DNA from: Lachnospiraceae bacterium
GTDB lineage: Bacteria; Bacillota; Clostridia; Lachnospirales; Lachnospiraceae
Reading direction: 5' to 3'
DNA length: 64,000 nucleotides
Assembly (NCBI GenBank): GCA_017938145.1
Contig: JAGBCB010000013.1
Coordinates: 80,005-144,004, forward strand
In this document: positions 10,205 to 19,907 of the stretch, piece after piece
Layout of the letters: each line of letters starts with the position of its first letter
Position numbering within the stretch: the first letter of the stretch is position 1
The notes under the pieces: model-generated
What the model saw: only the letters and a program-made list of their open reading frames with translations
The model's database searches: none
Told to the model about the DNA's origin: nothing
Position numbers and translations under genes: made by a program

Positions 10205-11290
10205 ATGAACACAATTTCACTTAATACCGAACGTAAATACAGTGCTACCGTGGTGCCGAATTTATTTATCGACCGCTATATGCCGTCCGCCAACGGTTCT
10301 TACGTTAAGGTTTATTTATATTTACTGCGTTGCCTTTCCGGCGCATCCCGGCCATTTACCCTGTCCACAGCGGCAGACGCCTTAGACGAAACCGAAAAGG
10401 ACATTATCCGCGCCCTTTCCTACTGGGAAAAGAACAACGTCCTTTCCCTTACAAAAGAAGCGGACAGCCTTACCGGCATTACTTTACTGGATTTAAATGT
10501 AGACCAGAGTTTTCCGCAAAACGACAGCTTTTCCGGCACCGTTATTTCCATTGAGAAATACCGCCGCGAAAACCGTCCGGAAGCCGAAGACCCGTACAAG
10601 CGTCCGCTCTATACCGAAGAGCGCTTAGAAGAAATCCGCAAGGGTAACGACGTTTCTATGGTTTTAAACGTTATCGAAGTATATTTAGAACGTTTACTTA
10701 CCCCACAGGACGTAAATCTGGTGGCTTATCTGTTTGACAAGCTCCACTTCTCCGCCGACTTAATTCTTCATTTATATGAATATTGCATCGGCAAAAACAA
10801 AAAGAAGTGGGAGTACATAGAAAAAGTAGCCATCTCCTGGCACCAGGAGGGCATCGATACTGTAGAAAAAGCAAGGGAATACAGCATTCTTTACGACACC
10901 TGCTTTAATGCCGTAAATAAGGTATTTTCCCTCGGCCGCATGCCAATCGGTCCGGAGCGTGACTTCATCCGCAAATGGAGCTCCTGGAAGATGTCTCCGG
11001 AGCTTATTGAAGAAGCATGCAACCGCACCATCATGAACATCAGCAAACCGGACTTTAAATATGCCGACCGCATTTTAGAAAGCTGGCACACCGCCGGAGC
11101 CTCTACCCTGGCAGAGGTTAAGGCAATTGATGCCACCCACGCTCTGATGAATCCGCGCCCTGCAGGCGAAGGCAACCGTCCTGCTGCACCTATGACAAAA
11201 TCCGCTGTCAGCTATAACAGCTATCCGCAGCGCCAGTATTCCAGCCAGGAATTATCCAATTTAGAAGAAAAATTATTAAAGCAGATGTAA
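10205..11290 (+). CDS. DnaD-domain replication initiation protein
   Basis: This 361-residue protein has an N-terminal winged-helix-like region (about 1-100) and two C-terminal DnaD/DnaB2-type helical domains. The first contains the family pattern YIEKVAISWHQEGI; the second has ADRILESWHTAG. DnaD-like proteins remodel DNA at origins and help load the replicative helicase. The ATG at 10205 is preferred over the ATG at 10190 because GGGAG precedes it by eight bases. The next gene is a DnaC/DnaI-type loader 13 bases downstream, so the two probably form one helicase-loading operon under the DnaA-box cluster. A possible -10 TATACT is at 10126-10131. Confidence 0.88.
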   Translation: MNTISLNTERKYSATVVPNLFIDRYMPSANGSYVKVYLYLLRCLSGASRPFTLSTAADALDETEKDIIRALSYWEKNNVLSLTKEADSLTGITLLDLNVDQSFPQNDSFSGTVISIEKYRRENRPEAEDPYKRPLYTEERLEEIRKGNDVSMVLNVIEVYLERLLTPQDVNLVAYLFDKLHFSADLILHLYEYCIGKNKKKWEYIEKVAISWHQEGIDTVEKAREYSILYDTCFNAVNKVFSLGRMPIGPERDFIRKWSSWKMSPELIEEACNRTIMNISKPDFKYADRILESWHTAGASTLAEVKAIDATHALMNPRPAGEGNRPAAPMTKSAVSYNSYPQRQYSSQELSNLEEKLLKQM

Positions 11291-11303
11291 GACGGAGGTA
11301 CTC

Positions 11304-12293
11304 ATGTCTTTAAAAAATTACCAATATAATGCCATCATGCGGGGCTACGACGAACGTCAGTCTGCCTCCCGGGCAGTTCTTTCCGCCCGTCAAAAAGAAA
11401 TCGAGCAAAACCTCCCGGCCTATGCCGCCCTGCAGCAGCAAATCATCGAAAACTCCATGGCGTATGCCAGAGCAGCCCTGCTTGGTGCAGATTCCGCAGA
11501 TGCAGAAAAGCTTCGTAAGCAAAACGAAGAATTATCCCAAAAGAAAGAAGCCCTTTTACTGGCACACGGTTATCCGGCGGACTACCTTGCCCCTGTATAC
11601 ACCTGCCCCGACTGTAAAGACACCGGCATGATCGGAGAAGAACGCTGCCACTGCTTCAAGCAGGCAGTTGTGGATTTACTCTACGCCCAGTCCGGTCTGG
11701 CTTCTGTATTGGAAGAAGAAAATTTCAACACCTTCTCCTTCGACTACTACAACGACACCGTTACCGACCCAAAAACAAAGCTGACACCACGCCAAAACAT
11801 CCAGCGCATCTATGACACCTGCCAGTCCTTTGTTAAAAATTTCGATACACAGTTTAACAACCTGTTGTTTTACGGCAACTCAGGATTAGGAAAAACCTTC
11901 CTGTCCCACTGCATTGCGGGGGAACTTCTGGGCACCGCCCATACCGTGTTGTATTTAACCGCTTACGAGCTCTTTGATATTTTAGGCAAAGCCATGTACC
12001 ACGACGACGAAGAATTTGCCGCTTCCGGCGAGCACATTTTAGACTGCGACCTGCTGATTATCGACGATTTGGGTACCGAACTTGCCAACGCCTTTACCCT
12101 GTCCAGACTCAGCCTTTGCATCAACGAGCGGTTCATCAACCGCCGCTCCACCATCATTTCCACCAACTTCGGTGTACAGGAGCTGGCAGACCACTACGGC
12201 GAGCGCAATTTCTCCCGTATTTTCAGCAGTTATACACCGCTGCGCTTTTTCGGGGAAGATATCCGCATTAAGAAGAAGGTAGAATCTGCCTAA
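11304..12293 (+). CDS. DnaC/DnaI-type helicase loader ATPase
   Basis: A 329-residue AAA+ ATPase. The N-terminal half is helical and includes a Cys cluster typical of the clostridial form (CPDCKDTG then CHC at about 105-120), probably zinc-binding. The ATPase half shows Walker A GNSGLGKTF, Walker B LLIIDDLGTE and the sensor STNF. Such proteins load the DnaB-type helicase onto single-stranded DNA. The start has an ideal ACGGAGG site. IstB of the IS21 element at 28.3 kb is a distant relative, but the zinc region and neighbouring dnaD-like gene identify this as the chromosomal loader. Confidence 0.9.
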   Translation: MSLKNYQYNAIMRGYDERQSASRAVLSARQKEIEQNLPAYAALQQQIIENSMAYARAALLGADSADAEKLRKQNEELSQKKEALLLAHGYPADYLAPVYTCPDCKDTGMIGEERCHCFKQAVVDLLYAQSGLASVLEEENFNTFSFDYYNDTVTDPKTKLTPRQNIQRIYDTCQSFVKNFDTQFNNLLFYGNSGLGKTFLSHCIAGELLGTAHTVLYLTAYELFDILGKAMYHDDEEFAASGEHILDCDLLIIDDLGTELANAFTLSRLSLCINERFINRRSTIISTNFGVQELADHYGERNFSRIFSSYTPLRFFGEDIRIKKKVESA

Positions 12294-12349
12294 ATTCAAC
12301 TGTTTTATTTTACCATTTCGGTCAAAGTGCCGAAACTGAATTTGCCGCC

Positions 12350-12378
12350 TTGACAAACCTCAGTTTCAAAGATATGAT
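12350..12378 (+). promoter_or_regulatory. Promoter for prs
   Basis: Perfect -35 TTGACA (12350-12355), 17-base spacer, -10 TATGAT (12373-12378), leaving a leader of about 60 bases before prs. Confidence 0.75.
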
Positions 12379-12446
12379 AAACACGGTTAGAACGCCGTTT
12401 TTATACACAAACTACAATTAAGAAAAGTATAATGGAGGATAACACC

Positions 12447-13628
12447 ATGCCACAGCAGGAAGACTACTTAGGAACCATTCCGGTAGGAAAGCTCGGAATC
12501 ATTGCTCTGGAAAGCTCGAAAGGAATTGCTAAGAAGGTAGACGACTACATCGTTGACTGGAGAGAAGCCCGCAACCACGAGCATACAGAAACCATTCATT
12601 TTAACGAGTACAAAAAAGATTCTTACCTGATTAATTCCACCTGTCCACGTTTCGGTACCGGCGAAGCTAAGGGCGTAATCCGTCAGTCCGTTCGCGGTGA
12701 CGACCTGTACATTCTGGTAGACGTTACCAACTACAGCTTAACCTACACCGTTTGCGGTCATGAAAACCACATGTCTCCGGACGACCACTTCGCAGACTTA
12801 AAGAGAGTTATCGGCGCAGTAAACGGCAAAGCACGCCGTATCACTGTTATCATGCCATTCTTATACGAAAGCAGACAGCACAAGAGAAGCGCAAGAGAAT
12901 CCTTAGACTGTGCATTTGCTTTGCAGGAACTGGTAAACATGGGCGTAGACAGCATCATCACTTTTGATGCCCATGACCCACGTGTACAAAACGCTATTCC
13001 TCTTAAAACATTCGAAAACGTCCTGCCAACCTATCAGTTCATTAAAGCTTTACTCCGCAATGTGCCTGACCTCATTATGGACAACCAGCACATGATGGTT
13101 ATCAGCCCGGACGAAGGTGCTATGGGCCGTGCCGTATACTTCGGTAACATTATGGGTGCCGATGTAGGTATGTTCTACAAGAGACGTGACTACACCACCA
13201 TCGTAAACGGCCGTAACCCAATCGTTGCCCACGAGTTCCTCGGCAGCGACGTAGAAGGCAAGGATGTTATCATTATCGACGATATGATTTCTTCCGGTGA
13301 AAGCATGCTGGATACCGCAAAGGAATTAAAGAAGCGCAAAGCTAAGAGAATTTTCATCTGCTCCACCTTTGGTTTATTCACCAACGGTTTTGCAAAGTTT
13401 GACGCCGCTTACGAAGAAGGCCTCATCGACAAGGTAATCACCACCAACTTAATTTACCAGTCCGAAGAATTATTATCCAGACCTTACTATGTAAGCGCAG
13501 ATATGAGCAAGTACATTGCACTTCTTATCGATACTTTAAACCACGATGGTTCCATCAGCAATCTGTTAAATCCATCCGACAGAATCCGCCAGTGTATCGA
13601 GAAGTACAATAACAAACAGACCATTTAA
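12447..13628 (+). CDS. prs: Ribose-phosphate pyrophosphokinase (long clostridial type)
   Basis: The product makes PRPP from ribose-5-phosphate and ATP, feeding purine, pyrimidine, His and Trp synthesis. At 393 residues it is longer than the usual ~315, but it keeps two phosphoribosyltransferase folds. It has the ATP-flap region with SRQHKRSARES, the FDAHDPRVQNAIP segment in place of the usual DLHAGQIQGFF, and the PRPP loop VIIIDDMISSGESM. The ATG at 12447 is chosen because GGAGG lies eight bases upstream, while the ATG at 12432 overlaps that site. It has its own promoter and ends at a strong hairpin. Confidence 0.9.
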   Translation: MPQQEDYLGTIPVGKLGIIALESSKGIAKKVDDYIVDWREARNHEHTETIHFNEYKKDSYLINSTCPRFGTGEAKGVIRQSVRGDDLYILVDVTNYSLTYTVCGHENHMSPDDHFADLKRVIGAVNGKARRITVIMPFLYESRQHKRSARESLDCAFALQELVNMGVDSIITFDAHDPRVQNAIPLKTFENVLPTYQFIKALLRNVPDLIMDNQHMMVISPDEGAMGRAVYFGNIMGADVGMFYKRRDYTTIVNGRNPIVAHEFLGSDVEGKDVIIIDDMISSGESMLDTAKELKKRKAKRIFICSTFGLFTNGFAKFDAAYEEGLIDKVITTNLIYQSEELLSRPYYVSADMSKYIALLIDTLNHDGSISNLLNPSDRIRQCIEKYNNKQTI

Positions 13629-13631
13629 ATC

Positions 13632-13693
13632 AAAAAAACATATCTCTACACAAACCGTTAGCGATAGCGGGTTTGTAAGAGATATGTTTTTTT
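13632..13693. terminator. Bidirectional terminator with conserved apical sequence (copy 1)
   Basis: A perfect stem of an A-run plus CATATCTCT and its complement ending in a T-run lies between the convergent prs and PBP genes. Its tip, 13654-13672, read on the minus strand is ACCCGCTATCGCTAACGGT, nearly identical to the tips of three other hairpins at 19.9, 21.3 and 53.6 kb. Confidence 0.9.
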
Positions 13694-13698
13694 ATGCT

Positions 13699-15933
13699 TT
13701 ACTCCGGGTCCTCGGTCGGGTCGTATTCGTCGTCACGGGGAATGGATGGCGGCGGAGTTACACGGAAGTCATCCGCGGAGCTGCCGGTGCTGCCAGTAGG
13801 AGCGGGAGTCAGGTCTGTGCCAGGAGTAATTGTCGGCTCAGCTCCCGGCATCGGTGTCACATGCGCCTCCGGAATTTCCTCGCCCTGCAAGTCATCGCCT
13901 TCCGGCGTTGGTGCCGGACTTGGCGTTATTGTAATATCCGGCGCAACATAAGTGCCCTGCACCGGTTCATAAGCTTCAAAATCAACCATCGGAAGCCCTG
14001 CGTGAATAGTATCCATGTAGGATTTCCAGATAGAGAGAGGATAAGTGCTGCCGGACAAATCCTCGATTTCCTTCGGGAGGTCGCAGCCTACCCAGACCGC
14101 GGTGGTGTAGTAGGCAGTGTAACCGACAAACCAGCCGTCCTTGCGGTCGTCGGCAGTGCCGGTTTTTCCGGCGGCAATGGCATTCTCTAAGTTGTTTTTT
14201 CTGGCGGTTCCCACCGTCATAACGCCCTTTAACACATCCGTGGTCATGCGGGCTGCATTCTGCTCATAAATTCTTGTTTTCTTTATGGTATCGCCCACCA
14301 CCTCATGGCCGTCAATGTCCGTAATGCGGAGGATACAGGTTGGATTTCGGAACACGCCGTCATTTTCCAGGGCGGCATAAGCGCCTGCCATTTCCAGGGC
14401 ACTAACACCGTAGGTCAGGCCGCCCAGGGATGCGGCAGGAACATAGTCCATGTCCACAATGCGGCGGAATTTCATGCGAAGCAAATAGTCTAAGCCGGTC
14501 TCCGGCGTAAGCTCCGTAAACAGTTTCCATGCCACGGTATTTTTCGACTGCTCCAGTGCCGTCCGCACCGTGATTTCTCCCAGGTAGGAGCCGGAGTTTT
14601 TCGGACCGCCTTCAAATTTGGCATCCAGTACCATGGTGTCCGGAGTAATGCCCCGTTCAAACCAAGGGGCGTAAATAATCAGCGGCTTAATGGAGCTGCC
14701 CGGCTGGCGGAAGCTCTGGTAAGCACGGTTTAAGGTATAGCCCACATACTCCTGCTCTCTGCCGCCCACAATGGCAACCACGTAGCCGGTTTCGTTATCA
14801 ATACATGCCGCAGATGCCTGCAGCTTGTAGGTACCTTCCTCGTTCACTTCCGTAAAGGAAGAAGTGCCCTCATTAACTGCTTCCTGCAAAATGGCCTGCT
14901 TATCCAAATCGATGGAAGTGTAAATGCGGTAACCGCCGGTAAACAGCTTTTGCTGCCAGTAAGAATAAGCAGCATTATAGCGTTCCTCATAAGCTTCCCG
15001 GTCCACCTCACCGGTAAATTCCGTCCGGAAAATAAAGCCGTCTTTTTCCATCAGTGCCCGGATGGCACAATAATATACATAGGTTTCTACATAGTTGTGG
15101 CGGGTTACGCTTGTCTTGCCGAGGACGATTTCCTCAGCCACTGCTGCGTCATGCTCTGCCCGGGTGATTTTGCCGTCCTCCAGCATCTGCCGAAGCATTC
15201 GGTCCCGGCGCTCCAGAGTCTTATTCATGCGCACCAGCGGGTCGTAAAGGCTCGGGTTATTCGGAATGGCACAGAGGAATATAAGCTCCGACAAAGACAA
15301 GTCCTTGACACTGCGGCCAAAATAACCGTAAGCCGCCGCCTGGATACCGTAATATCCGTTGCCAAAATAAATGTTGTTCAAATAGTATTCCAGGATCTCG
15401 TTTTTAGAGTACTTATTCTCCAGCTCCCAGGCAAGAAATACCTCCACCAGCTTTCGCTCGTAGGAAACCTCGTTGGTAAGGTAAATGTTTCTGGCAAGCT
15501 GCTGGGTAATGGTGCTGCCGCCCTGGGTAATCTCACCCCTGTTTTTTACGAGATAGTAAAACGCACGGACGTTGGCCAGCAAATCCACGCCCTGATGGGC
15601 ATAAAACTTCTTATCCTCCGTCACCAGCATCACATCCACAGCCGCCTTCGGAAGCTCCTCGTAGGATAAATAATAGCTGGCCTTTTCCGACCGCAGGGTC
15701 GAAATTTTCTCCCCGTCTGCATCGTACACCACGCTGGTTAAGGCGGATTTAAAATCCTCCTCTGTGGAGGTTGCCGCAATAGCCTGTGCTTTTGCCCGCA
15801 GGGCAAGAACCGGGTCCGCATACTTTTGATATGCCCAGATTCCCGCCACTAAGGCCGCTAAAAGCACCAGAATGATAAGCACCTTAATGCTGTTCCATAT
15901 GAACTTTCCAATTGCACTAAAAAACCGCCTCAT
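13699..15933 (-). CDS. Class A penicillin-binding protein (transglycosylase-transpeptidase)
   Basis: This 744-residue bifunctional peptidoglycan synthase has one N-terminal membrane anchor (about 11-33). The GT51 domain shows EDKKFYAHQGVD, QGGSTITQQLARN and the NNIYFGNGYYGI segment. The transpeptidase carries the catalytic SSIK (near 412), SKN (near 461) and KTG (near 589). A Thr/Pro/acidic tail of about 90 residues follows. The start at 15933 (RRFFSAIG) is chosen from the GGGAA ribosome site and the need to limit overlap with the upstream gene to 17 bases. It resembles PBP1A/PonA proteins acting at the outer face of the membrane. Confidence 0.94.
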   Translation of the reverse strand: MRRFFSAIGKFIWNSIKVLIILVLLAALVAGIWAYQKYADPVLALRAKAQAIAATSTEEDFKSALTSVVYDADGEKISTLRSEKASYYLSYEELPKAAVDVMLVTEDKKFYAHQGVDLLANVRAFYYLVKNRGEITQGGSTITQQLARNIYLTNEVSYERKLVEVFLAWELENKYSKNEILEYYLNNIYFGNGYYGIQAAAYGYFGRSVKDLSLSELIFLCAIPNNPSLYDPLVRMNKTLERRDRMLRQMLEDGKITRAEHDAAVAEEIVLGKTSVTRHNYVETYVYYCAIRALMEKDGFIFRTEFTGEVDREAYEERYNAAYSYWQQKLFTGGYRIYTSIDLDKQAILQEAVNEGTSSFTEVNEEGTYKLQASAACIDNETGYVVAIVGGREQEYVGYTLNRAYQSFRQPGSSIKPLIIYAPWFERGITPDTMVLDAKFEGGPKNSGSYLGEITVRTALEQSKNTVAWKLFTELTPETGLDYLLRMKFRRIVDMDYVPAASLGGLTYGVSALEMAGAYAALENDGVFRNPTCILRITDIDGHEVVGDTIKKTRIYEQNAARMTTDVLKGVMTVGTARKNNLENAIAAGKTGTADDRKDGWFVGYTAYYTTAVWVGCDLPKEIEDLSGSTYPLSIWKSYMDTIHAGLPMVDFEAYEPVQGTYVAPDITITPSPAPTPEGDDLQGEEIPEAHVTPMPGAEPTITPGTDLTPAPTGSTGSSADDFRVTPPPSIPRDDEYDPTEDPE

Positions 15934-17494
15934 AGGTAATTCCCATCCGCTTTGCCGCTGCTTCTTCCCGGCCCGTGGAGCTAAGCACCAGCACCTGTCT
16001 TCCGCATTTTTGCAGAGCCAGGATTGCCGACTCCAGACGCTGGTCATCGAAAGCCGCAAAGCTGTCATCTAAAATCATTGTATTTTTCTTTTCCGGATCA
16101 AACACATCTGCCGCCGCAAACCGGAGCGCCAGATAAAACTGCTCTCCCGTGCCGAAGCTCACATCGGAAATCTCCAGACTTCGTTCTTTGGTAACTGCCC
16201 TTAATTTTAAGTCCTCATCTGCCGTCAGGGTGTCGTAGGAATGGTCCGTAAAGGCCGTTGCATAGCCGGACAAAGCCGCCGCAAACCGGGCCCCAAACTC
16301 CTCGTACAGCTCGTCGGACAGTTGTTCCAGGGTATCTGCCGCAAGGCTCACCGCCTCTGCCTCCAGCAAAAGATTCTGCTTTTGCAAATTCAGTTCCTCA
16401 TAACGCTCCGCAGCAAGCTCGCACTGCTTCAGGCGCTCCTCCAACTGTTCCGCCCGGAACTTCTCCTGTTCCATGGCAGGAAGCAAACTTGTCATTTCTT
16501 CATAGCAGGCCTCCAGCTGCTCATTCTTTAACAGAAGTTCTTCCTCCAGCTCGCTTTTGTATCTGCCTGCTTCTTTTCCTTTTTTAATCAACGGTAACCC
16601 AATACTGAGCCCACAAACCGCTGCTGCCAGGCCAAGACCGCCAGCCGCCAAAGGCAGCCAAATCCCCGGAAGAAAAAAAGCCATTCCCACCAGACCTGCA
16701 CCCAGAGTGCAGAGCAGGGTTAAAAGCCATTCTCCCATATATTTCTTGCGTTCTAAACGCTCGGTTTTTATCCTCTCTTCCGTTGCCTGGGACAATATAC
16801 CTTTTTTTACTTTAATGGAACCGTCCAGCTCCCGCTGACGCCGCAAACCGGTTTCCATACTGCGCCGGCAAGCTGCAAGCTGCGATTGCAAAGCCTCCCG
16901 GTCTAACATAAGTTCCAGGCACTGTGCCAGTTCCTGCTCCGGCACCTGACGAAGAAGCTCCTTTTTTCTTGCCGCCAGCCAGTCCAGGCTCTTTTGCAGG
17001 TTCAGTCCGCCGCCTCCGCCGTAGGCCAGGTTTGCCAGAAAATCCTTCAGCTCCGTACCAAGAAGCTCCTCTGTGGCACATTCATTGCCCACAAAAAAGG
17101 TATTTGTGTACACTGCCCGGGACTTTAATCCGCACTCCCGAAGGAAGCCAGACACATCCTCTATCTGCCGCCCGCTTTCCAAATCGGTTAGCACCGCTTC
17201 CTTTTCCGTGGTGAGAAAGTTGCGGAACAGGCGGAATTTTTTACCCTCTGCTTCGAATTCCATAACTCCCTGGAAACGCCCGTACTCCCAAGGCTTTAAG
17301 CGGGTGTAATCGTCCTTGCGGGCCTTGATGCCCCGCTCTCTTTCCAGACCGTAAAACATGCTGCGGATAAACATCCGAAGGGTTGTTTTACCGCTTTCGT
17401 TGGCCCCGGTGGCAATGTTCAGTCCCGGGGATAATTTAACTTCTTCCTGATGAAATTTTCCAAAGTCCGAAAGGACCAGCTTGGTAATTTTCAT
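15917..17494 (-). CDS. YhaN-like SMC/Rad50-type ATPase with internal membrane segment
   Basis: A 525-residue ABC-type ATPase. Walker A is GANESGKTT (about 30-38). A predicted coiled-coil follows, then a hydrophobic double membrane segment (about 255-305), a second coiled-coil, and a C-terminal Walker B region (NTMILDDSFAAFDDQR). This arrangement matches the YhaN group of SbcC/RecF-like proteins. The upstream gene encodes an SbcD-like phosphodiesterase, so the pair probably forms a nuclease complex like SbcCD/YhaON. AAGGAG precedes the ATG. The length is much shorter than Rad50/SbcC, which is usual for this subgroup only if its coiled coils are short. Confidence 0.82.
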   Translation of the reverse strand: MKITKLVLSDFGKFHQEEVKLSPGLNIATGANESGKTTLRMFIRSMFYGLERERGIKARKDDYTRLKPWEYGRFQGVMEFEAEGKKFRLFRNFLTTEKEAVLTDLESGRQIEDVSGFLRECGLKSRAVYTNTFFVGNECATEELLGTELKDFLANLAYGGGGGLNLQKSLDWLAARKKELLRQVPEQELAQCLELMLDREALQSQLAACRRSMETGLRRQRELDGSIKVKKGILSQATEERIKTERLERKKYMGEWLLTLLCTLGAGLVGMAFFLPGIWLPLAAGGLGLAAAVCGLSIGLPLIKKGKEAGRYKSELEEELLLKNEQLEACYEEMTSLLPAMEQEKFRAEQLEERLKQCELAAERYEELNLQKQNLLLEAEAVSLAADTLEQLSDELYEEFGARFAAALSGYATAFTDHSYDTLTADEDLKLRAVTKERSLEISDVSFGTGEQFYLALRFAAADVFDPEKKNTMILDDSFAAFDDQRLESAILALQKCGRQVLVLSSTGREEAAAKRMGITYEAVF

Positions 17495-17524
17495 TCCATT
17501 CTCCTTATGTCAATCAACAGGTAA

Positions 17525-18619
17525 CTACCGTTTATCATCCCTTGCAAGTAATGCCTGCAGACCGTACTGCAGTGCCCGATTTTTGAGTGTTTCGTCTTCC
17601 ACGCTATCCATGCGGTTAATAAAACGTCCCACCAGATTGTCCTGCTCCTGTTCCCGCCAAAGCTCGACCGGAAAATCCGGCACGGTTTTGTCTGCCAGTT
17701 CCAGTACGTTGGCACCGTACTTGGCAAGCACCGCCGTTATGGATTCCAGGTTCCACACCACCTCTCTCGCTCTGGTGCCGGTCAGGGTAATCAGGTACAT
17801 ATGCTGCAAGCCTCTTTCACGCAGCACCCCAAACAGCTCACTGCAAAGGGAAAACTCCGTGGTCTCTGCCGTTACCGGAAAGTCCAGGGGAACATATTCT
17901 CTTTTGGCGTGGGGAACAAACTCCCAATGTATCTTAGAAGGACCACTGCCCTCCTTCTGTATTTCTCCTAAAATGTAGCCCTTTGCACCGGTTTCCCCCC
18001 GGTTGAGAGGCTCCAAACTTCCGCTGTAGGCAACACGCGGGCTAACCTCAATGCGGTTGTGGATATGACCCAGGGCCACATAATCGAAGCCTGCTCCCTC
18101 CAGCACACCCCGGTGCAGCGGAATACTTTTATCGTTGCATAAAATATTACCGTGGGCCACCAAAATGTTGATGCGGCCCGCATCGGTACTGTGCAAGGCA
18201 TCGTAACGTGCCTCCTCTATCTGCCTGGCATCGTAGCTGAGCCCGAACACCTCCGTGTTCAGCTCCGGCAGATACACACTGTCGGTCTGTGGGTCCATAA
18301 GAAAGGTCACCTGGTCCGGAAAGGTCACGTCATAATAATGGGACGTCGGCAGAAGGCAGTCATGATTGCCCGCACACATCACCACACGGGTGTGGGTAAG
18401 GGTACCAAACAGATAGTCCACCTCTTTTACCTCCCGAAGCAGCGGCTGGCTATGAAATAAGTCACCGGGAAGTAATAATAAGTCTATATTTTCTTTATTG
18501 CACCGCTCTATGATATCCCGGAACGCATCCCAAAGCTCGCCCTTACGGACTGCTCCCAGAGAAGTACCGCTTTCCGGCTCCGCTCCCAGATGTACATCTC
18601 CCGCATGTAAAAATTTCAT
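17525..18619 (-). CDS. YhaO-like DNA exonuclease (SbcD/Mre11 metallophosphoesterase)
   Basis: This 364-residue protein starts FLHAGDVHLGAEPESG and continues with LLLPGDLFHSQP, CAGNHDC and ALGHIHNR. These are the five metal-binding motifs of Mre11/SbcD calcineurin-like nucleases. The start at 18619 is taken because GGAGGGG immediately precedes it; an in-frame start 11 codons upstream has none. It is 30 bases upstream of the YhaN-like ATPase and is expected to form a two-subunit DNA end-processing machine with it. Confidence 0.88.
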   Translation of the reverse strand: MKFLHAGDVHLGAEPESGTSLGAVRKGELWDAFRDIIERCNKENIDLLLLPGDLFHSQPLLREVKEVDYLFGTLTHTRVVMCAGNHDCLLPTSHYYDVTFPDQVTFLMDPQTDSVYLPELNTEVFGLSYDARQIEEARYDALHSTDAGRINILVAHGNILCNDKSIPLHRGVLEGAGFDYVALGHIHNRIEVSPRVAYSGSLEPLNRGETGAKGYILGEIQKEGSGPSKIHWEFVPHAKREYVPLDFPVTAETTEFSLCSELFGVLRERGLQHMYLITLTGTRAREVVWNLESITAVLAKYGANVLELADKTVPDFPVELWREQEQDNLVGRFINRMDSVEDETLKNRALQYGLQALLARDDKR

Positions 18620-18815
18620 ACAACCCCTCCGGTCTGAAAAACTGACAACCACAGTATCTTGTTATCTTTATCTTAATTCATTCCCGGAATAAAGTAAACA
18701 GATTTTCGAAAAAAACAACGGAATTCCCTTGCCAAAAGACAAAATATGATATATGATGAAAAGTAGGAAAAAAGTCACAGATTTTAGTTCAGAATACCCT
18801 TATAGGAGGAACATT

Positions 18816-19904
18816 ATGCTTCCGGTAAATATATCCTTACAACAGGTCAAACAGGGAATGATTACAGCCGACGACGTATTAAGTCCGTCCGGCCAGCTTA
18901 TCATTCCCAAAAACACAGCTCTGAATCCGCGTTTAATCTCCAGACTGAAGCTTTATAACGTAAAAATGGTCTGTGTCATTATTACAGAGGATGTTGCCCA
19001 GGAACTCAACGCCAAGGCAGAAAAGAACAAGCCTCTTAATCCTGAAAAAACCACCCAGGAATTTAAAAACTTCAACCGTACCTATCAGGACATGGCCAAT
19101 GACTTAGAGGCCTTCTGCAAGGCAGTCATTGAACGTCCTTATGAAAGCCACGACCCGGCACCGATTATCGACCAGATTCTCGACCTGGCCAAAACCGTTA
19201 AAAACACCCTGCACTTAATGAATACACTGCAGCTTTTGCGCGAATACGACGACACCATGTACATCCACTCCATCAGCGTAGCGTTAATTGCCCACACCAT
19301 TGCTTCCCAGCAGGGTATTTCTGAAGAAGACATGCGCAGCCTCATCTTTGCCTGTGCTTTCCACGACATCGGCAAGGTGCAGATTCCGCCGGAAATTTTA
19401 TATAAACCGGGGCGTTTAACCGACGAAGAATTCGCCACCGTAAAAGAGCACGCACAAAAGGGCTACGAAATTTTAAACAAGGCCCGCTTCCCACAGGAAA
19501 TCCAGTTGGCAGCCCTTATGCACCACGAACGTTGCGACGGCTCCGGCTATCCATCCGCTCTCACCATGGATAAAATCCCGTTTTTTGCCAGGGTAATTGC
19601 CATTGCCGACGTTTACGACGCCATGACGGCCCGCCGTTCCTACCGCAAAGAAATCTGCTCCTTCGACGTTATCGAAGAGTTCGAAAACAGCGGTTATCAA
19701 AAGTATGACGTAACATTGCTGCTAGAGTTCTTAACCAGCATTGCACAGTCCCACTTAAACAACAAAGTGCGTCTGTCCAACTCCCTCATCGGCACCATCG
19801 TAATGATAAACAAGCACAAGCTGTCCAAGCCGGTAGTAAATATCGACGGAACATTTTTTGACCTCTCTAAACAAAAGGATATTTCGATAATTGAGTTATT
19901 GTAA
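18816..19904 (+). CDS. HD-GYP domain protein (probable c-di-GMP phosphodiesterase)
   Basis: A 362-residue protein with an N-terminal domain of the DUF3391-like or regulatory type (about 1-120) and a complete HD-GYP domain. Visible are FHDIGKVQIP (near 183), the KPGRLTDEE segment and HHERCDGSGYP (near 235). Enzymes with these residues hydrolyse cyclic di-GMP. AGGAGGA ends five bases before the ATG at 18816. A GGDEF diguanylate cyclase at 52-53 kb is the matching synthesis activity in this window. The gene ends in a 27-bp perfect-stem hairpin. Confidence 0.9.
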   Translation: MLPVNISLQQVKQGMITADDVLSPSGQLIIPKNTALNPRLISRLKLYNVKMVCVIITEDVAQELNAKAEKNKPLNPEKTTQEFKNFNRTYQDMANDLEAFCKAVIERPYESHDPAPIIDQILDLAKTVKNTLHLMNTLQLLREYDDTMYIHSISVALIAHTIASQQGISEEDMRSLIFACAFHDIGKVQIPPEILYKPGRLTDEEFATVKEHAQKGYEILNKARFPQEIQLAALMHHERCDGSGYPSALTMDKIPFFARVIAIADVYDAMTARRSYRKEICSFDVIEEFENSGYQKYDVTLLLEFLTSIAQSHLNNKVRLSNSLIGTIVMINKHKLSKPVVNIDGTFFDLSKQKDISIIELL

Positions 19905-19907
19905 ATC

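Noticed and set aside
12316-12335. Terminator after the dnaC-like gene (TTTCGG and CCGAAA arms)
   Set aside because: The stem is only six base pairs and is not followed by a T-run.
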